From Sarcina ventriculi (GTDB lineage: Bacteria; Bacillota; Clostridia; Clostridiales; Clostridiaceae), in contig NZ_UAUL01000008.1 of assembly GCF_900456775.1 (NCBI RefSeq), positions 1 to 64,000 of the forward strand: a DNA stretch of 64,000 nucleotides, written 5' to 3'. Below, one piece after another: positions 1-9,776 of this stretch (the first letter of the stretch is position 1; every line of letters starts with the position of its first letter). The notes beneath the pieces were generated by a model. That model searched no databases. It was not told where the DNA came from and saw nothing but the letters and a program-made list of their open reading frames with translations. The translations under genes were made by a program, and so were the position numbers.

Positions 1-432
1 GATAGTTTAACTATTCACGGAATGTCCATAAAAAGAGCATCAAGGCTTTATGAAAATCTTGTTCTTAAGAAGAGTTTAAAAATCGAGAATCAAGAGAATT
101 TAAATATTATGTATGACATGAGTAAATCTTTATCAAAGGATTTAAATATGGAGCCATATTATATGTATAGACAAAAAAATATGGTTGGCAATATGGAAAA
201 TGTGGGTTTTTCAGTTTTAGGAAAAGAATCTGTATATAATATACAGATGATAGAAGATAGTCAAACTATAATAGCAATAGGTGCTGATGCTGTTTCAAAG
301 GTTGTTTATCTAACTGAAGGAAAAAATCGTATAGAGAGATTTGCAAATATTAAAGATGTTAAAGAATATATAAGTAGAATAGATGATATGGTTAAAGGTA
401 AAATAGACCTACTAAATACTTTATATAAATAA
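1..432 (+). CDS. hemZ: HemZ, coproporphyrinogen dehydrogenase-like radical SAM protein (3' part only)
   Basis: The frame is open from base 1, so this is the C-terminal 143 residues of a gene that begins outside the window. The segment around SLTIHGMSIKRASRLYENL matches my memory of the C-terminus of HemZ, a HemN/HemW-like radical SAM protein that precedes hisS in many clostridia. The catalytic CxxxCxxC cluster would lie upstream and is not visible. Family members are linked to heme synthesis, but the exact reaction in anaerobes is uncertain. The stop is 19 bases before hisS, whose Shine-Dalgarno fills the gap, so co-transcription with hisS-aspS is likely. Confidence 0.75.
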   Translation, partial: DSLTIHGMSIKRASRLYENLVLKKSLKIENQENLNIMYDMSKSLSKDLNMEPYYMYRQKNMVGNMENVGFSVLGKESVYNIQMIEDSQTIIAIGADAVSKVVYLTEGKNRIERFANIKDVKEYISRIDDMVKGKIDLLNTLYK

Positions 433-451
433 AACTTAGGAGGTAGTTTTT

Positions 452-1699
452 ATGGCTATTCAAGGGCAAAAAGGTACAAAGGATATGCTACCAAGTGAAG
501 CTTATAAATGGAATTATATAGCGGATAAATTAAGAAAGATATCAGAAGAATATGGGATTCGTGAAATAAGAACACCTATGTTTGAGGCAACAGAACTTTT
601 TGAAAGAGGTGTTGGAGAGACTACTGATGTTGTTCAAAAAGAAATGTATACTTTTGAAGATAAAGGTGGAAGAAGTATAACACTAAAACCAGAAGGAACC
701 GCACCAGCTGTTAGAGCTTTTATAGAACATAGTCTGTATGCTGATGCACAGCCTACAAAAATGTTTTATTTTACAGATTGTTTTAGATATGAAAAAATGC
801 AAAAAGGAAGACTTAGACAATTTCATCAGTATGGTATTGAAGTTTTTGGATCTCAAGAAGCTTCAATAGATGCCGAAATTATATCTTTGGTTATGAGGTC
901 ATTAGATGAGTTTGGAATAAAGGGTATATCACTTAATATAAATAGTTTAGGTTGTCCAAGTTGTAGAGCAAAATATAATGAAGCATTAAAGGAATATTTA
1001 AAATCAAATTACGATGATTTATGTGAAACTTGCAAAACTAGATTTGAAAAGAATCCTATGAGGATTATAGATTGCAAAGAAAAAAAATGCAAGGAAATAG
1101 TTAAAAATGCCCCAATTATTCTAGACTTTATTTGTGATGAATGCAAAGAGCATTTTGAAAAATTAAAGAATTATTTGACTGCTATGGGAATTGAATATAA
1201 TGTTGACCCTCAAATAGTTAGGGGATTAGATTATTATAGTAAAACTGTTTTTGAAGTTATAAAAGATGGCTTAACAATATGTGGTGGTGGAAGATACGAC
1301 TACTTAGTTGAAGAAATAGGTGGACCCAAAACTCCTGCTATGGGATTTGGTTTAGGTTTAGAAAGACTTCTTTTAACTTTAGAAGAAGAAGGAATTAAAA
1401 TAGAAGAGCCAAATAGATGTGATTTATTTATAGGTTCTATGGGAGATAATGCAAAGCTTAAAGCTATGAAACTTGCCTTTGATTTAAGAAAAGAAGGATT
1501 GAAAGTTGATATAGATCATTTAAGAAAGAGTGTAAAGGCACAAATGAAATATGCAAATAAAATAGGTGCAAGATTTACATTTGTAATTGGAGATTCTGAA
1601 ATACAAGAAAATATGGTAAATGTTAAGAGAATGAGCGATGGAGAAAAATTCGAAGTTGCTTTAGATAATATAAAAAATATAGTAAATATATGTAGATAA
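452..1699 (+). CDS. hisS: Histidine-tRNA ligase
   Basis: Charges tRNA-His with histidine in the cytoplasm. The 415 residues are the usual length. Class II signatures are visible: motif 2 around [20 protein letters not shown], the histidine-binding stretch [14 protein letters not shown], and motif 3 [12 protein letters not shown]. The C-terminal anticodon-binding domain follows (DLFIGSMGD onward). AGGAGG lies just before the ATG. A Cys-rich stretch near residues 170-235 ([24 protein letters not shown]) is probably the insertion domain seen in several bacterial HisRS. It sits between hemZ and aspS, as is common in Firmicutes, and has no T-box of its own here. Confidence 0.97.
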   Translation: MAIQGQKGTKDMLPSEAYKWNYIADKLRKISEEYGIREIRTPMFEATELFERGVGETTDVVQKEMYTFEDKGGRSITLKPEGTAPAVRAFIEHSLYADAQPTKMFYFTDCFRYEKMQKGRLRQFHQYGIEVFGSQEASIDAEIISLVMRSLDEFGIKGISLNINSLGCPSCRAKYNEALKEYLKSNYDDLCETCKTRFEKNPMRIIDCKEKKCKEIVKNAPIILDFICDECKEHFEKLKNYLTAMGIEYNVDPQIVRGLDYYSKTVFEVIKDGLTICGGGRYDYLVEEIGGPKTPAMGFGLGLERLLLTLEEEGIKIEEPNRCDLFIGSMGDNAKLKAMKLAFDLRKEGLKVDIDHLRKSVKAQMKYANKIGARFTFVIGDSEIQENMVNVKRMSDGEKFEVALDNIKNIVNICR

Positions 1700-1716
1700 A
1701 ATAGGAGGAGTTAAAA

Positions 1717-3516
1717 ATGGGTGAAGCTTTAAATGGACTAAAGCGTAGCATTATGTGTGGTGAAGCTAGAGAAAGTCATATAGGACAAAAAGTAACTGTA
1801 ATGGGTTGGGTTCAAAGAAATAGAAATCTTGGAGGACTTCAATTCTTAGATTTAAGAGATAGAGAAGGAATACTTCAAATAGTTTTTAAAGATACTTTAA
1901 GCGAAGAAATATTAGCTAAAGCTAAGCAAATAAGACCAGAATATTGTATAGCAGTAACTGGAGAAATAGCTAAAAGAGAATCAATAAACAATAATATACC
2001 AACTGGTATAGTGGAACTTATTGCAGAAGGTGTTAAAATTTTATCTGAGTCAGAAACTCCACCAATATACATAAAGGAAGACTTAGATGCGGCAGAAAGT
2101 ATAAGATTAAAATATAGATATTTAGATTTAAGAAGACCAGATATGCAAAAAATATTTGCAATAAGAAGTAAAACTACTAAGGCTATTAGAGATTATTTAG
2201 AAGAAAATAATTTCTTAGATATTGAAACACCAGTGCTTGGAAAATCAACTCCAGAAGGTGCTAGGGATTATTTAGTGCCATCAAGAAATTTTCAAGGTAA
2301 ATTTTATGCACTTCCACAATCTCCACAATTATATAAGCAATTATTAATGATGTCTGGTTTTGATAGATATTATCAAATTGCTAAATGTTTTAGAGATGAG
2401 GATTTAAGAGCTAACAGACAACCAGAATTTACTCAAGTAGATATGGAGTTAAGCTTTGTTGAGGAAGATGATATTATGGCTCTTAATGAAGGATTAATTG
2501 CTTATGTATTTAAAAAAGTTGCAGGAGTAGATGTTAAACTTCCTATAAAGAGAATGAAATTTAAAGATGCCATGGAGAAGTATGGTAGTGATAAACCAGA
2601 TTTAAGATTTGGAATGGAAATAACAAATATAACTCAAGATGTTAAGGATATGGATTTTGTAGTATTTAAATCTGCAATTGAAAACGGAGGAAGTGTTAGA
2701 GCTTTATGCTTAGAAAATGGAGCTTCACTTGGTAGAAAACAACTTGATAAATTGGGTGAATTTGTTAAAACTTATAAGGCTAAAGGTCTTGCATGGATGC
2801 AATTAAAACCAGAAGGAATGAAATCTTCAATAGCTAAATTTTTAACTGATGATGTTACAAATGCAATAATTAATACAATGAATGCTAAGACAGGAGATGC
2901 TATTTTAATAGTAGCTGATAAAGATTCAGTAGTATTACCAAGTCTTGGAGCATTAAGATTACATTTGGCTAAAGAGTATGATTTAATTAAAGATAAAAGT
3001 GAGTTTAATTTTACATGGGTTACAGAGTTCCCATTTTTTGAATATAGTGAAGAAGAAGAGAGATTTAAAGCTTGTCACCACCCATTTACAGCACCTATGG
3101 ATGAAGATTTAGAATTTGTAGAATCTGATCCAGCTAGAGTAAGAGCTAAGGCTTATGATTTAGTTTTAAATGGTGAAGAATTAGGTGGAGGTTCAATTAG
3201 AATCCATGATACAGCTATTCAAGAAAGAATGCTTAAAGCATTAGGATTTACTAAGGAAAGAGCTTGGGAGTCATTTGGTTTCTTATTACAAGCATTAACA
3301 TTTGGTGCACCACCACATGGAGGATTAGCATTTGGTTTAGACAGAATGGTAATGTTCCTTGCAGGAACTGAAAATATAAAAGATGTTATAGCATTCCCTA
3401 AAAACCAAAATGCATTCTGTTATTTAACTGAGGCTCCAAATGTAGTTGAGGAAAAACAATTAGATGAACTTGGAATTAAAGTTTCAGTAAGTGAAGAAAA
3501 GACAGTAGAAGAATAA
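1717..3516 (+). CDS. aspS: Aspartate-tRNA ligase
   Basis: Charges tRNA-Asp (or also tRNA-Asn if the enzyme is non-discriminating, which cannot be told here). The 599 residues give the long bacterial form: N-terminal OB-fold anticodon domain (VTVMGWVQRNRNLGGLQFLDLRDREG), class II core with motif 2 (CFRDEDLRANRQPEFTQVD), a GAD insertion around residues 290-420, and motif 3 (GGLAFGLDRMVMFLAG). GGAGGAG precedes the ATG by a normal distance, 17 bases after hisS. It ends in a strong bidirectional terminator, so it closes the hemZ-hisS-aspS unit. Confidence 0.97.
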   Translation: MGEALNGLKRSIMCGEARESHIGQKVTVMGWVQRNRNLGGLQFLDLRDREGILQIVFKDTLSEEILAKAKQIRPEYCIAVTGEIAKRESINNNIPTGIVELIAEGVKILSESETPPIYIKEDLDAAESIRLKYRYLDLRRPDMQKIFAIRSKTTKAIRDYLEENNFLDIETPVLGKSTPEGARDYLVPSRNFQGKFYALPQSPQLYKQLLMMSGFDRYYQIAKCFRDEDLRANRQPEFTQVDMELSFVEEDDIMALNEGLIAYVFKKVAGVDVKLPIKRMKFKDAMEKYGSDKPDLRFGMEITNITQDVKDMDFVVFKSAIENGGSVRALCLENGASLGRKQLDKLGEFVKTYKAKGLAWMQLKPEGMKSSIAKFLTDDVTNAIINTMNAKTGDAILIVADKDSVVLPSLGALRLHLAKEYDLIKDKSEFNFTWVTEFPFFEYSEEEERFKACHHPFTAPMDEDLEFVESDPARVRAKAYDLVLNGEELGGGSIRIHDTAIQERMLKALGFTKERAWESFGFLLQALTFGAPPHGGLAFGLDRMVMFLAGTENIKDVIAFPKNQNAFCYLTEAPNVVEEKQLDELGIKVSVSEEKTVEE

Positions 3517-3518
3517 TA

Positions 3519-3553
3519 AAAAGACCAAGATTTAATTAATCTTGGTCTTTTTC
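3519..3553. terminator. Bidirectional terminator between aspS and the ThrE-type genes
   Basis: A perfect 12-bp stem (3521-3532 with 3538-3549) has a 5-base loop and A/T runs on both sides. It serves aspS on the plus strand. It overlaps the end of the convergent minus-strand gene and can serve that too. Confidence 0.9.
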
Positions 3554-4090
3554 TATAGAAATATCATTGTTATCAATAACAGCACTGTTTCTAGTTGTTA
3601 TTATAATTTCATCTAATTTATCATTTAGATTTATAGTTGAGTTATTTGATGTGTTTTTTCTAGAGCGTAATATAAGTCTAGTAACAGAAGATATAAATAT
3701 AACTCCAAGGGCTAATGAGCCAGCTGATAAAAGTGTAGATGAGGCTTTAGCCCAAGTAGCAGCAGCATCTCCATGAATTGCTTCATACATAGTGTAATAC
3801 ATGCCACCTCCTGGTACTAGTGGAATAAGAGCACATATTACAATTGTAGTTACAGGAGTTTTTAATATCCTAGCGCAAATTTCTGAATAGGTGCTAAAAA
3901 CTAGTGCTGATACAAACATTGATGCAACAACAGAAAATCCAAGAAGAATTCCTCCTTCATACATAAACCAACTAATTCCACCACCAATACCTGCAAATAT
4001 AAGATTTTTACCCTTTATGTTAAAAAGTATACCAAATCCCATAGTTGCTAAAAATGATGCAATAACTTCTAAAATAAATCTAATAATCAT
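3536..4090 (-). CDS. ThrE-type threonine/serine exporter, small membrane subunit (ThrE_2 / DUF3815-like)
   Basis: A 184-residue membrane protein with about five hydrophobic segments and the loop LIPLVPGGGMYYTMYEA, which resembles the C-terminal half of ThrE exporters. A longer frame opens at 4114, but the ATG at 4090 is preceded by AGGAGG at the right distance and overlaps the stop of the upstream gene as ATGA, so I place the start there. The tail after residue 145 is hydrophilic and cytoplasmic. It probably works with the product of the overlapping gene as a two-subunit version of the ThrE carrier. Substrate (Thr/Ser) is inferred from the family only. Confidence 0.8.
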   Translation of the reverse strand: MIIRFILEVIASFLATMGFGILFNIKGKNLIFAGIGGGISWFMYEGGILLGFSVVASMFVSALVFSTYSEICARILKTPVTTIVICALIPLVPGGGMYYTMYEAIHGDAAATWAKASSTLLSAGSLALGVIFISSVTRLILRSRKNTSNNSTINLNDKLDEIIITTRNSAVIDNNDISIEKDQD

Positions 4091-4854
4091 AAAGAACCTC
4101 CTAGAGCAATCCATAAGCTTAAAACAATACCAGTTCCAACTGCTATAGATATGGCAACGAAAAATGCTTCTGCGGCCCTTGTAAGCCCTGAAACTAAATC
4201 ACCAGCTATAGTATCACGAATAGCATTTGTTATAGCAAGTCCAGGAACCAAAAGCATAATACCTCCAATTATTAATGTATCTAGGTTAGAACCAAAGCCA
4301 AGAGAATTAAATATAAGCGATATAAAGGCAGCGATAGCACCACCAATACAATTTATAAAAAAACCATCTATGTTAAGTTGAGCTGCTTTTTCTGTAAATA
4401 ATTTTATAGCGATACCAACAAAAAAAGCTGCAATAGCATCTGTTATGTTTCCTTTAAATAAAAATGCAAAGCAACCAGCACCAACAGCTGAAGATAAAAT
4501 AGTTGTGGTAAATGAATATCTTTTAATATTTTGTATTTCATTTAATTTTTCTTGTACCTCGCTAAGCGTAAAGTTATTTTTAGTTATTTGTCTAGAAAGA
4601 TCATTTACAAGATGTATTTTTTGTAAGTCGATTGTTCTAGTCTTAACCCTTTTTACAAGGGTTGTAGTATATGAATTTTCATCACTTACAGATACCATAA
4701 TTCCAGTTGGGGTTACAAAACTTTCAGCAAACTGAATTCCAAAGGCTGCACAGAATCTACATATGGTATCTTCAACTCTATAGGTTTCGCCACCACTTTC
4801 AAGTATTATTTGTCCAGCAAATGTAGCAACATGTAGTATTTTATTGATTTCCAT
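4087..4854 (-). CDS. ThrE-type threonine/serine exporter, large subunit (ThrE_1 / DUF1212, YjjP-like)
   Basis: 255 residues. The N-terminal ~110 form a soluble domain containing LESGGETYRVEDTICRFC, typical of the YjjP/DUF1212 half of ThrE. About five membrane segments follow, including IIGGIMLLVPGLAITNAIRD with a conserved P-G-x-x-x-T-N-A-x-R-D pattern. AGAGGTG precedes the ATG. It is translationally coupled to the small subunit through a 4-base ATGA overlap. Role: putative efflux of small hydroxy amino acids across the membrane, inferred from family. The divergent neighbour is glyA, a Ser/Gly enzyme, which suits a Ser/Thr exporter but proves nothing. Confidence 0.82.
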   Translation of the reverse strand: MEINKILHVATFAGQIILESGGETYRVEDTICRFCAAFGIQFAESFVTPTGIMVSVSDENSYTTTLVKRVKTRTIDLQKIHLVNDLSRQITKNNFTLSEVQEKLNEIQNIKRYSFTTTILSSAVGAGCFAFLFKGNITDAIAAFFVGIAIKLFTEKAAQLNIDGFFINCIGGAIAAFISLIFNSLGFGSNLDTLIIGGIMLLVPGLAITNAIRDTIAGDLVSGLTRAAEAFFVAISIAVGTGIVLSLWIALGGSL

Positions 4855-5069
4855 TTTAACACCTCTATAAAGCCAAGAATAATAAATGTATTATAACATA
4901 GTATATATCTTTATTATAGAATAAATATAAAAATTTACATAATTATATAAAAAATAAAGGAATAATAAGATGTTATCAATAATACTATTAAGAAAATATT
5001 ATGAATAAATTTATTAAATAATATGATTTTTGTTGTAATTATAGAAAAATAAATTTGAGGGGTGATTTT

Positions 5070-6302
5070 GTGGATTTTTCAAATGTGCAAAGAACAGATA
5101 ATTTAATAAGTGAACTTATAAATAAGGAATTAAAAAGGCAACAGCAAAGTATTGAGCTTATAGCATCAGAAAATTTTACAAGTAAAGCCGTAATGGAGGC
5201 TATGGGATCATATTTAACTAACAAATATGCTGAAGGGTATCCCAATAAAAGATATTATGGAGGGTGTTCTGTTGTTGATGAAATAGAAAATATTGCTATA
5301 GAAAGAGCGAAAAAACTTTTTAATGCAGAGCATGTAAATGTACAACCTCATTCAGGATCACAGGCTAATATGGCTGTATATTTTTCAGTTTTAAAGCCAG
5401 GTGATGTAGTTTTAGGAATGGATTTAAGTAATGGTGGACATTTAACACATGGATCATCAGTAAATTTTTCAGGTAAAATATTTAATTTTGTATCTTATAA
5501 AGTTAATAAATATACAGAGGAAATTGATTATGAAGAGGTAAAGAAATTAGCATTGAAACATAGGCCTAAAATGATAGTAGCAGGAGCTAGTGCATACTCA
5601 AGAAGTATAGATTTTGAGAAATTTTCAAGCATTGCTAAGGAAATAGGTGCTTATTTAATGGTAGATATGGCTCATATTGCTGGACTTGTAGCGACAAATT
5701 TTCACAAATCTCCAGTGCCTTATGCTGATTTTGTAACTTCTACAACTCATAAAACATTAAGAGGACCAAGAGGTGGGCTTATATTGTGTAAAAAAGAATA
5801 TGCAAAAGTAATAGATAAGAACATATTTCCAGGGATTCAAGGAGGCCCACTTATGCATATAATAGCAGGTAAAGCTGTGTGTTTTAAGGAAGCATTAGAG
5901 CCTGAGTTTAAGCAATATATAAATCAGGTTGTGTTAAATGCTAAAATTTTGGCTAAATCATTACAAGATTATGGATTTAAGTTGGTTTCTAATGGAACAG
6001 ATAATCATTTAATATTAGTTGATTTAAATAATAAAAATATAACCGGAAAAGAAGCTGAAAATATTTTAGATAGCATAGGTATAACGGTAAATAAAAATAC
6101 GGTGCCTAATGAAACTAAAAGTCCATTTATAACTAGTGGAATAAGAATAGGAACTCCTACTGTTACAACTAGAGGTTTTAAGGAAGATGATATGAGAGAA
6201 ATTGCAAGCATAATAAATGATACTATAGAAAATAGAGGGAGAAATTTAAGTCAAATACAGGGTAGAGTTAATACTCTTTGCGAAAAATACCCACTTTATT
6301 AG
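5070..6302 (+). CDS. glyA: Serine hydroxymethyltransferase
   Basis: Interconverts serine and glycine while loading one-carbon units on tetrahydrofolate (PLP-dependent, cytoplasmic). The PLP lysine is K228 in [14 protein letters not shown]; the folate/PLP elements [26 protein letters not shown] and [11 protein letters not shown] are present. The frame opens at a TTG at 5055, but GAGGGGTG at 5057-5064 points to the GTG at 5070, giving 410 residues, the normal length. It stands alone behind a 215-base AT-rich spacer and ends in its own terminator. Confidence 0.96.
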   Translation: MDFSNVQRTDNLISELINKELKRQQQSIELIASENFTSKAVMEAMGSYLTNKYAEGYPNKRYYGGCSVVDEIENIAIERAKKLFNAEHVNVQPHSGSQANMAVYFSVLKPGDVVLGMDLSNGGHLTHGSSVNFSGKIFNFVSYKVNKYTEEIDYEEVKKLALKHRPKMIVAGASAYSRSIDFEKFSSIAKEIGAYLMVDMAHIAGLVATNFHKSPVPYADFVTSTTHKTLRGPRGGLILCKKEYAKVIDKNIFPGIQGGPLMHIIAGKAVCFKEALEPEFKQYINQVVLNAKILAKSLQDYGFKLVSNGTDNHLILVDLNNKNITGKEAENILDSIGITVNKNTVPNETKSPFITSGIRIGTPTVTTRGFKEDDMREIASIINDTIENRGRNLSQIQGRVNTLCEKYPLY

Positions 6303-6307
6303 TTAAA

Positions 6308-6362
6308 AAAATATTGCTTTTAGAAGAAATGAAGTAATTTTCTAAAGGCAATATTATTTTTG
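6308..6362 (+). terminator. glyA terminator
   Basis: A 16-bp stem with one G-U pair (6310-6325 with 6340-6355) is followed by a T-rich stretch. Confidence 0.8.
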
Positions 6363-6442
6363 ATAACATTAAGTCTTTAATTAAATATATTTTATTTAAT
6401 GTACATATTTATAGTGTATAAATAATTTAAAAGGAATAATTT

Positions 6443-7378
6443 ATGAAAGTTATAGATTTTCATTGTGATACAGCTTATGTTTTACTAAAAAATAAAGATA
6501 AGTCTTTAAGAGATAGTGATTTAAAAGTTAATGTAAATAGCTTAAAAAAAGGAAATTCCATTGCTCAGTTTTTTGCTTTATTTATGGATGCTAAAGAGAA
6601 TAAAGATAATTTTAAAACTTGCGTTAATATGCTTAATAACTTAAAAAATGAATTTAATAAAAATAAAAATGAAATAAGCCTATGTAAAAGTTATGGTGAT
6701 TATAAAAATAATAAAATGAATGGTAAAATAAGTGCTTTTTTAACTATAGAAGGAGGGGAAGCTATAGGAAATAATTTAGATAATATTAATTATTTTAAGG
6801 ATTTAGGAGTATCTCTTATAACTCTTACATGGAACTATGAAAATAATATAGGATATCCTAATTGCAATGATTATTATAAAACTAGAGGTCTTAAAAAATT
6901 TGGTATAGAGGCTATTGAGAGAATGAATGATTTAGGGATTATAGTTGATGTATCGCACTTGTCAGACGGTGGATTCTTAGATGTTTTAAGATATTGTAAA
7001 AAACCATTTGTAGCATCACATTCAAATTCAAGGTATATAACAAATCATAATAGAAATCTAACAGATCCGATGATTAAATCATTAAGTAATAAAGGGGGAG
7101 TGATAGGAATAAATTTTTGTAATTCTTTTTTGGGAGATAGTAAAATTGCTAAAATAGATGATATGATAAAGCATATAGAGCATATAAAAAGAATAGGAGG
7201 GATTGATTGTATTTCTCTTGGAACAGATTTTGATGGAATTGAAAATGAAGTTGAAATAAAAAATATAGGAGAAATAGAAAAGCTTTATAATGAATTAAAG
7301 ATAAGTGGATTTACTTATAATGAAATAGAAAAAATATTTTATAAAAATGCAGAAAGAATAATTAAGGATATTCTTTAA
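6443..7378 (+). CDS. Membrane dipeptidase-type hydrolase (peptidase family M19)
   Basis: A TIM-barrel metallo-hydrolase of the renal dipeptidase family that cleaves dipeptides, including ones with a D-residue. Visible metal ligands: HCDT (residues 7-10), the central E in LTIEGGEAIG, H in VDVSHLSD, H in VASHSNSR, and D in SLGTDFDG. 311 residues is normal for the clostridial form; no signal peptide, so cytoplasmic. AAAGGAAT precedes the ATG. The next gene starts 16 bases downstream, so the two are probably one transcript. The physiological substrate is not shown by the sequence. Confidence 0.9.
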   Translation: MKVIDFHCDTAYVLLKNKDKSLRDSDLKVNVNSLKKGNSIAQFFALFMDAKENKDNFKTCVNMLNNLKNEFNKNKNEISLCKSYGDYKNNKMNGKISAFLTIEGGEAIGNNLDNINYFKDLGVSLITLTWNYENNIGYPNCNDYYKTRGLKKFGIEAIERMNDLGIIVDVSHLSDGGFLDVLRYCKKPFVASHSNSRYITNHNRNLTDPMIKSLSNKGGVIGINFCNSFLGDSKIAKIDDMIKHIEHIKRIGGIDCISLGTDFDGIENEVEIKNIGEIEKLYNELKISGFTYNEIEKIFYKNAERIIKDIL

Positions 7379-7393
7379 GTATTAGGAGGACAT

Positions 7394-8137
7394 ATGAACA
7401 AACTATCAGGAAAAGTAGCATATATAACAGGGGCATCAAAGGGGATTGGAGAAGCCATAGCTATAGAACTTGGAAAACTAGGTGCAAGTGTTATTGTTGG
7501 ATTTAATAATGATTTAGAGGGAGCTAAAAGAGTAGTCAATAGCATAAAAGAAAATAACGGATATGCAGTAGCTTTAAAGGGAGACATTTCAAAAAGTAAT
7601 GATATTTTAGATATTAAAGATTTTATAGAAAAAAAATTTGGGAAATTAGATATACTTGTGAATAATGCAGGGATATCTAATTTAGGATTATTTATGGATT
7701 ACTCTCTAGACGATATTGATAATCTTATAAATGTAAACTTGACAGGAACTATGAAGCTAACAAACGCTTTATTTGATTTAATAAGAGAAGGAAAAAATCA
7801 GAGCATAATAAATATTTCTTCAATATGGGGAAATGTTGGTGCATCTTGTGAGGTTTTATATTCTGCGTCAAAAGGAGGAATAAATTTGTTTACTAAGGCT
7901 TTAGCAAAGGAAGTTGCTTCTTTAGGAATAAGGGTAAATGCAGTGGCTCCAGGGGTTATAAATACAAAAATGAACTCTTGGTTAAAAGATGAGGAAAAAA
8001 AGGATTTAGAAGATGAAATTCCATTGAATAGATTTGGAGAAACATCTGAAATCTCAAAGGTTGTAGCATTTTTATGTTCTGATGATTCTAGTTATTTAAC
8101 AGGACAAATTATAACAGTAGATGGTGGTATGCTTTAA
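7394..8137 (+). CDS. ymfI: SDR-family oxidoreductase, probable elongation factor P 5-aminopentanone reductase (YmfI-like)
   Basis: A 247-residue short-chain dehydrogenase: NAD(P) motif TGASKGIGEA (residues 13-22), NNAG (near 90), catalytic Ser-Tyr-Lys in SSIWG, CEVLYSASKGG, and the C-terminal TGQIITVDGGML. The stretch SSIWGNVGASCEVLYSASKG is what I remember as characteristic of B. subtilis YmfI, which reduces a 5-aminopentanonyl group on EF-P to 5-aminopentanol. The alternative is FabG-type 3-oxoacyl-ACP reductase, but there are no fatty-acid genes nearby. AGGAGG lies before the ATG. An M16 peptidase gene, also a ymf-cluster neighbour in Bacillus, occurs about 2.4 kb downstream. Confidence 0.7.
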   Translation: MNKLSGKVAYITGASKGIGEAIAIELGKLGASVIVGFNNDLEGAKRVVNSIKENNGYAVALKGDISKSNDILDIKDFIEKKFGKLDILVNNAGISNLGLFMDYSLDDIDNLINVNLTGTMKLTNALFDLIREGKNQSIINISSIWGNVGASCEVLYSASKGGINLFTKALAKEVASLGIRVNAVAPGVINTKMNSWLKDEEKKDLEDEIPLNRFGETSEISKVVAFLCSDDSSYLTGQIITVDGGML

Positions 8138-8165
8138 AGATATAGTTATAAAAATTAATATATTT

Positions 8166-8236
8166 TCTAATGTAAAATGCTGATTTTAAAAAAGTTTAAA
8201 AATTCAATTCTTGTTTAAAATCAGCCATACATTAGA
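8166..8236. repeat. Long imperfect inverted repeat between convergent genes
   Basis: Nine bases (8166-8174) pair with 8228-8236 and twelve bases (8179-8190) pair with 8214-8225, giving a 21-bp stem with a small internal loop and a 23-base apical loop. No T-run follows on either strand, so a simple intrinsic terminator is not obvious. It may still stop transcription or protect 3' ends. Confidence 0.7.
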
Positions 8237-8259
8237 TGATAAAATAAATTAAATAGTCA

Positions 8260-9774
8260 TTAATTTTGCTGTTCTAGCGTCTTTTGTAATGTGAAATAAA
8301 ATTTAACTCCATTTTTAGTATTTGTAACTCCAAAGTTGCTTTTATGGAGAGTTAGTATATTTTTTACAATAGATAATCCGAGACCAAAGCTTTTGTTTGT
8401 TCTATTTCTAGATGAATCAATTCTATAAAATTGAGTCCATATTTGAGAAAGTTCATTTTCATTTATATGAGCTCCTGTGTTTTCGATAGAAAAATTCACA
8501 ACAGAATCTTTCTCATAAATATCAACAATTATTTTATTTTCAGGTGGTGAATATTTTATTGCATTAGTAACAAAGTTTGATATAACCTGTTCTATCTTAA
8601 ATTCATCACCAATAACTAGATAATTTGAGTTTATATTTGTTATGACTTCTAAATTATTGTTGTTTATATCAACAGAATTTTTAATCAATATTTTTTGGGT
8701 TAGTTTGCTAAGAGAAAAAGATGACAACATAATATCTGTTTTCCCATTTTCAAGTTTAGACAGTTCCAACATATCCATAACTAATTTATCCATTTTTTTT
8801 GCTTCATCTATTATTATATCAAGATAAACATCACGAGATTCATCATCAGCTATACCATCTTTAATGCCTTCTGCGTATCCTGAAATTATTCCAATAGGAG
8901 TTTTAAGTTCATGTGATACACCAGCTATAAAATCTTTTCTAAGGTTTTCAAGGCGTCTTTCCTTTTCAACTTCTTCCTTGAGTTTAGCATTTTTTATTTT
9001 CAAATCTTCTAATGCATTATAAAGATTTTGTGATAAGAAATTTAAAGTTTTTGCAAGGCTACCAATTTCATCGTCACGTTCTACAGTACATTTTTCAGAA
9101 AAATCCAAGGCACTTAATTTTTTTGCTGTTTTATTTATACTAATTAAAGGCTTTGATATAAGGTCTGAATATATATAAGATAGTATAAGCCCAAGAGCAA
9201 TAACAACAATTCCTATATATTTATAAAAATCCTGTATAACTTGAGTTGCTTCAGTGATATTTTGAAAAGAAGTAACTGCAATAACTATATAAGTCTTATT
9301 ATTAGAGCTTGTAAAAGGCGCCATACAAACTATATATTTTGAGTTAGTGTTTGAACTGGCTAAAACTGTTGTGAAAACTTCACTAGAGTTTAAGATACTT
9401 TTTTCATAATATGGATCATTATATAGTTGATTAAATATTTTATTTAACGTTACAGTTATTTCTGAATCAGAGTTTGTTGGATTTGCTATATATTTAACCG
9501 TACCGTCAGTTGAATATATAGCGATTTTTGAATTGTTTTGAAACTCAAAGTTATTTAATGCAGTATATAAAGCTGAAGGATCATTTATATCATTTGAATA
9601 ATATGAAACAAAGGTTTTAACGCTATTTGCTAAATTTGTGCTTTTACTATTTAAATAAAATTTTTGAAAAAACATTATTTGAAATAGCATTGTAAAAATT
9701 ACAATAAATAATATGGTTCCAAAACTTATTAGAAAAAGTCTTTTAGAAATACTCTTTTTCATAGTTTTTCTCAT
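8260..9774 (-). CDS. Membrane sensor histidine kinase
   Basis: 504 residues: membrane segment ~13-35, extracytoplasmic sensor ~36-184, second membrane segment ~186-205, HAMP ~206-258, a coiled linker, HisKA with the phospho-acceptor H288 in AGVSHELKTPIG, and an HATPase domain with N box NFVTNAIKYSPP and G box FGLGLSIVKN. The sensor domain shows no motif I recognise. Start: GAGGTG lies inside the end of the regulator gene, and the ATG follows that gene's stop by two bases, so translation is coupled. The signal and targets are unknown; neither flanking gene looks like an obvious target. Confidence 0.93.
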   Translation of the reverse strand: MRKTMKKSISKRLFLISFGTILFIVIFTMLFQIMFFQKFYLNSKSTNLANSVKTFVSYYSNDINDPSALYTALNNFEFQNNSKIAIYSTDGTVKYIANPTNSDSEITVTLNKIFNQLYNDPYYEKSILNSSEVFTTVLASSNTNSKYIVCMAPFTSSNNKTYIVIAVTSFQNITEATQVIQDFYKYIGIVVIALGLILSYIYSDLISKPLISINKTAKKLSALDFSEKCTVERDDEIGSLAKTLNFLSQNLYNALEDLKIKNAKLKEEVEKERRLENLRKDFIAGVSHELKTPIGIISGYAEGIKDGIADDESRDVYLDIIIDEAKKMDKLVMDMLELSKLENGKTDIMLSSFSLSKLTQKILIKNSVDINNNNLEVITNINSNYLVIGDEFKIEQVISNFVTNAIKYSPPENKIIVDIYEKDSVVNFSIENTGAHINENELSQIWTQFYRIDSSRNRTNKSFGLGLSIVKNILTLHKSNFGVTNTKNGVKFYFTLQKTLEQQN

Positions 9775-9776
9775 AC

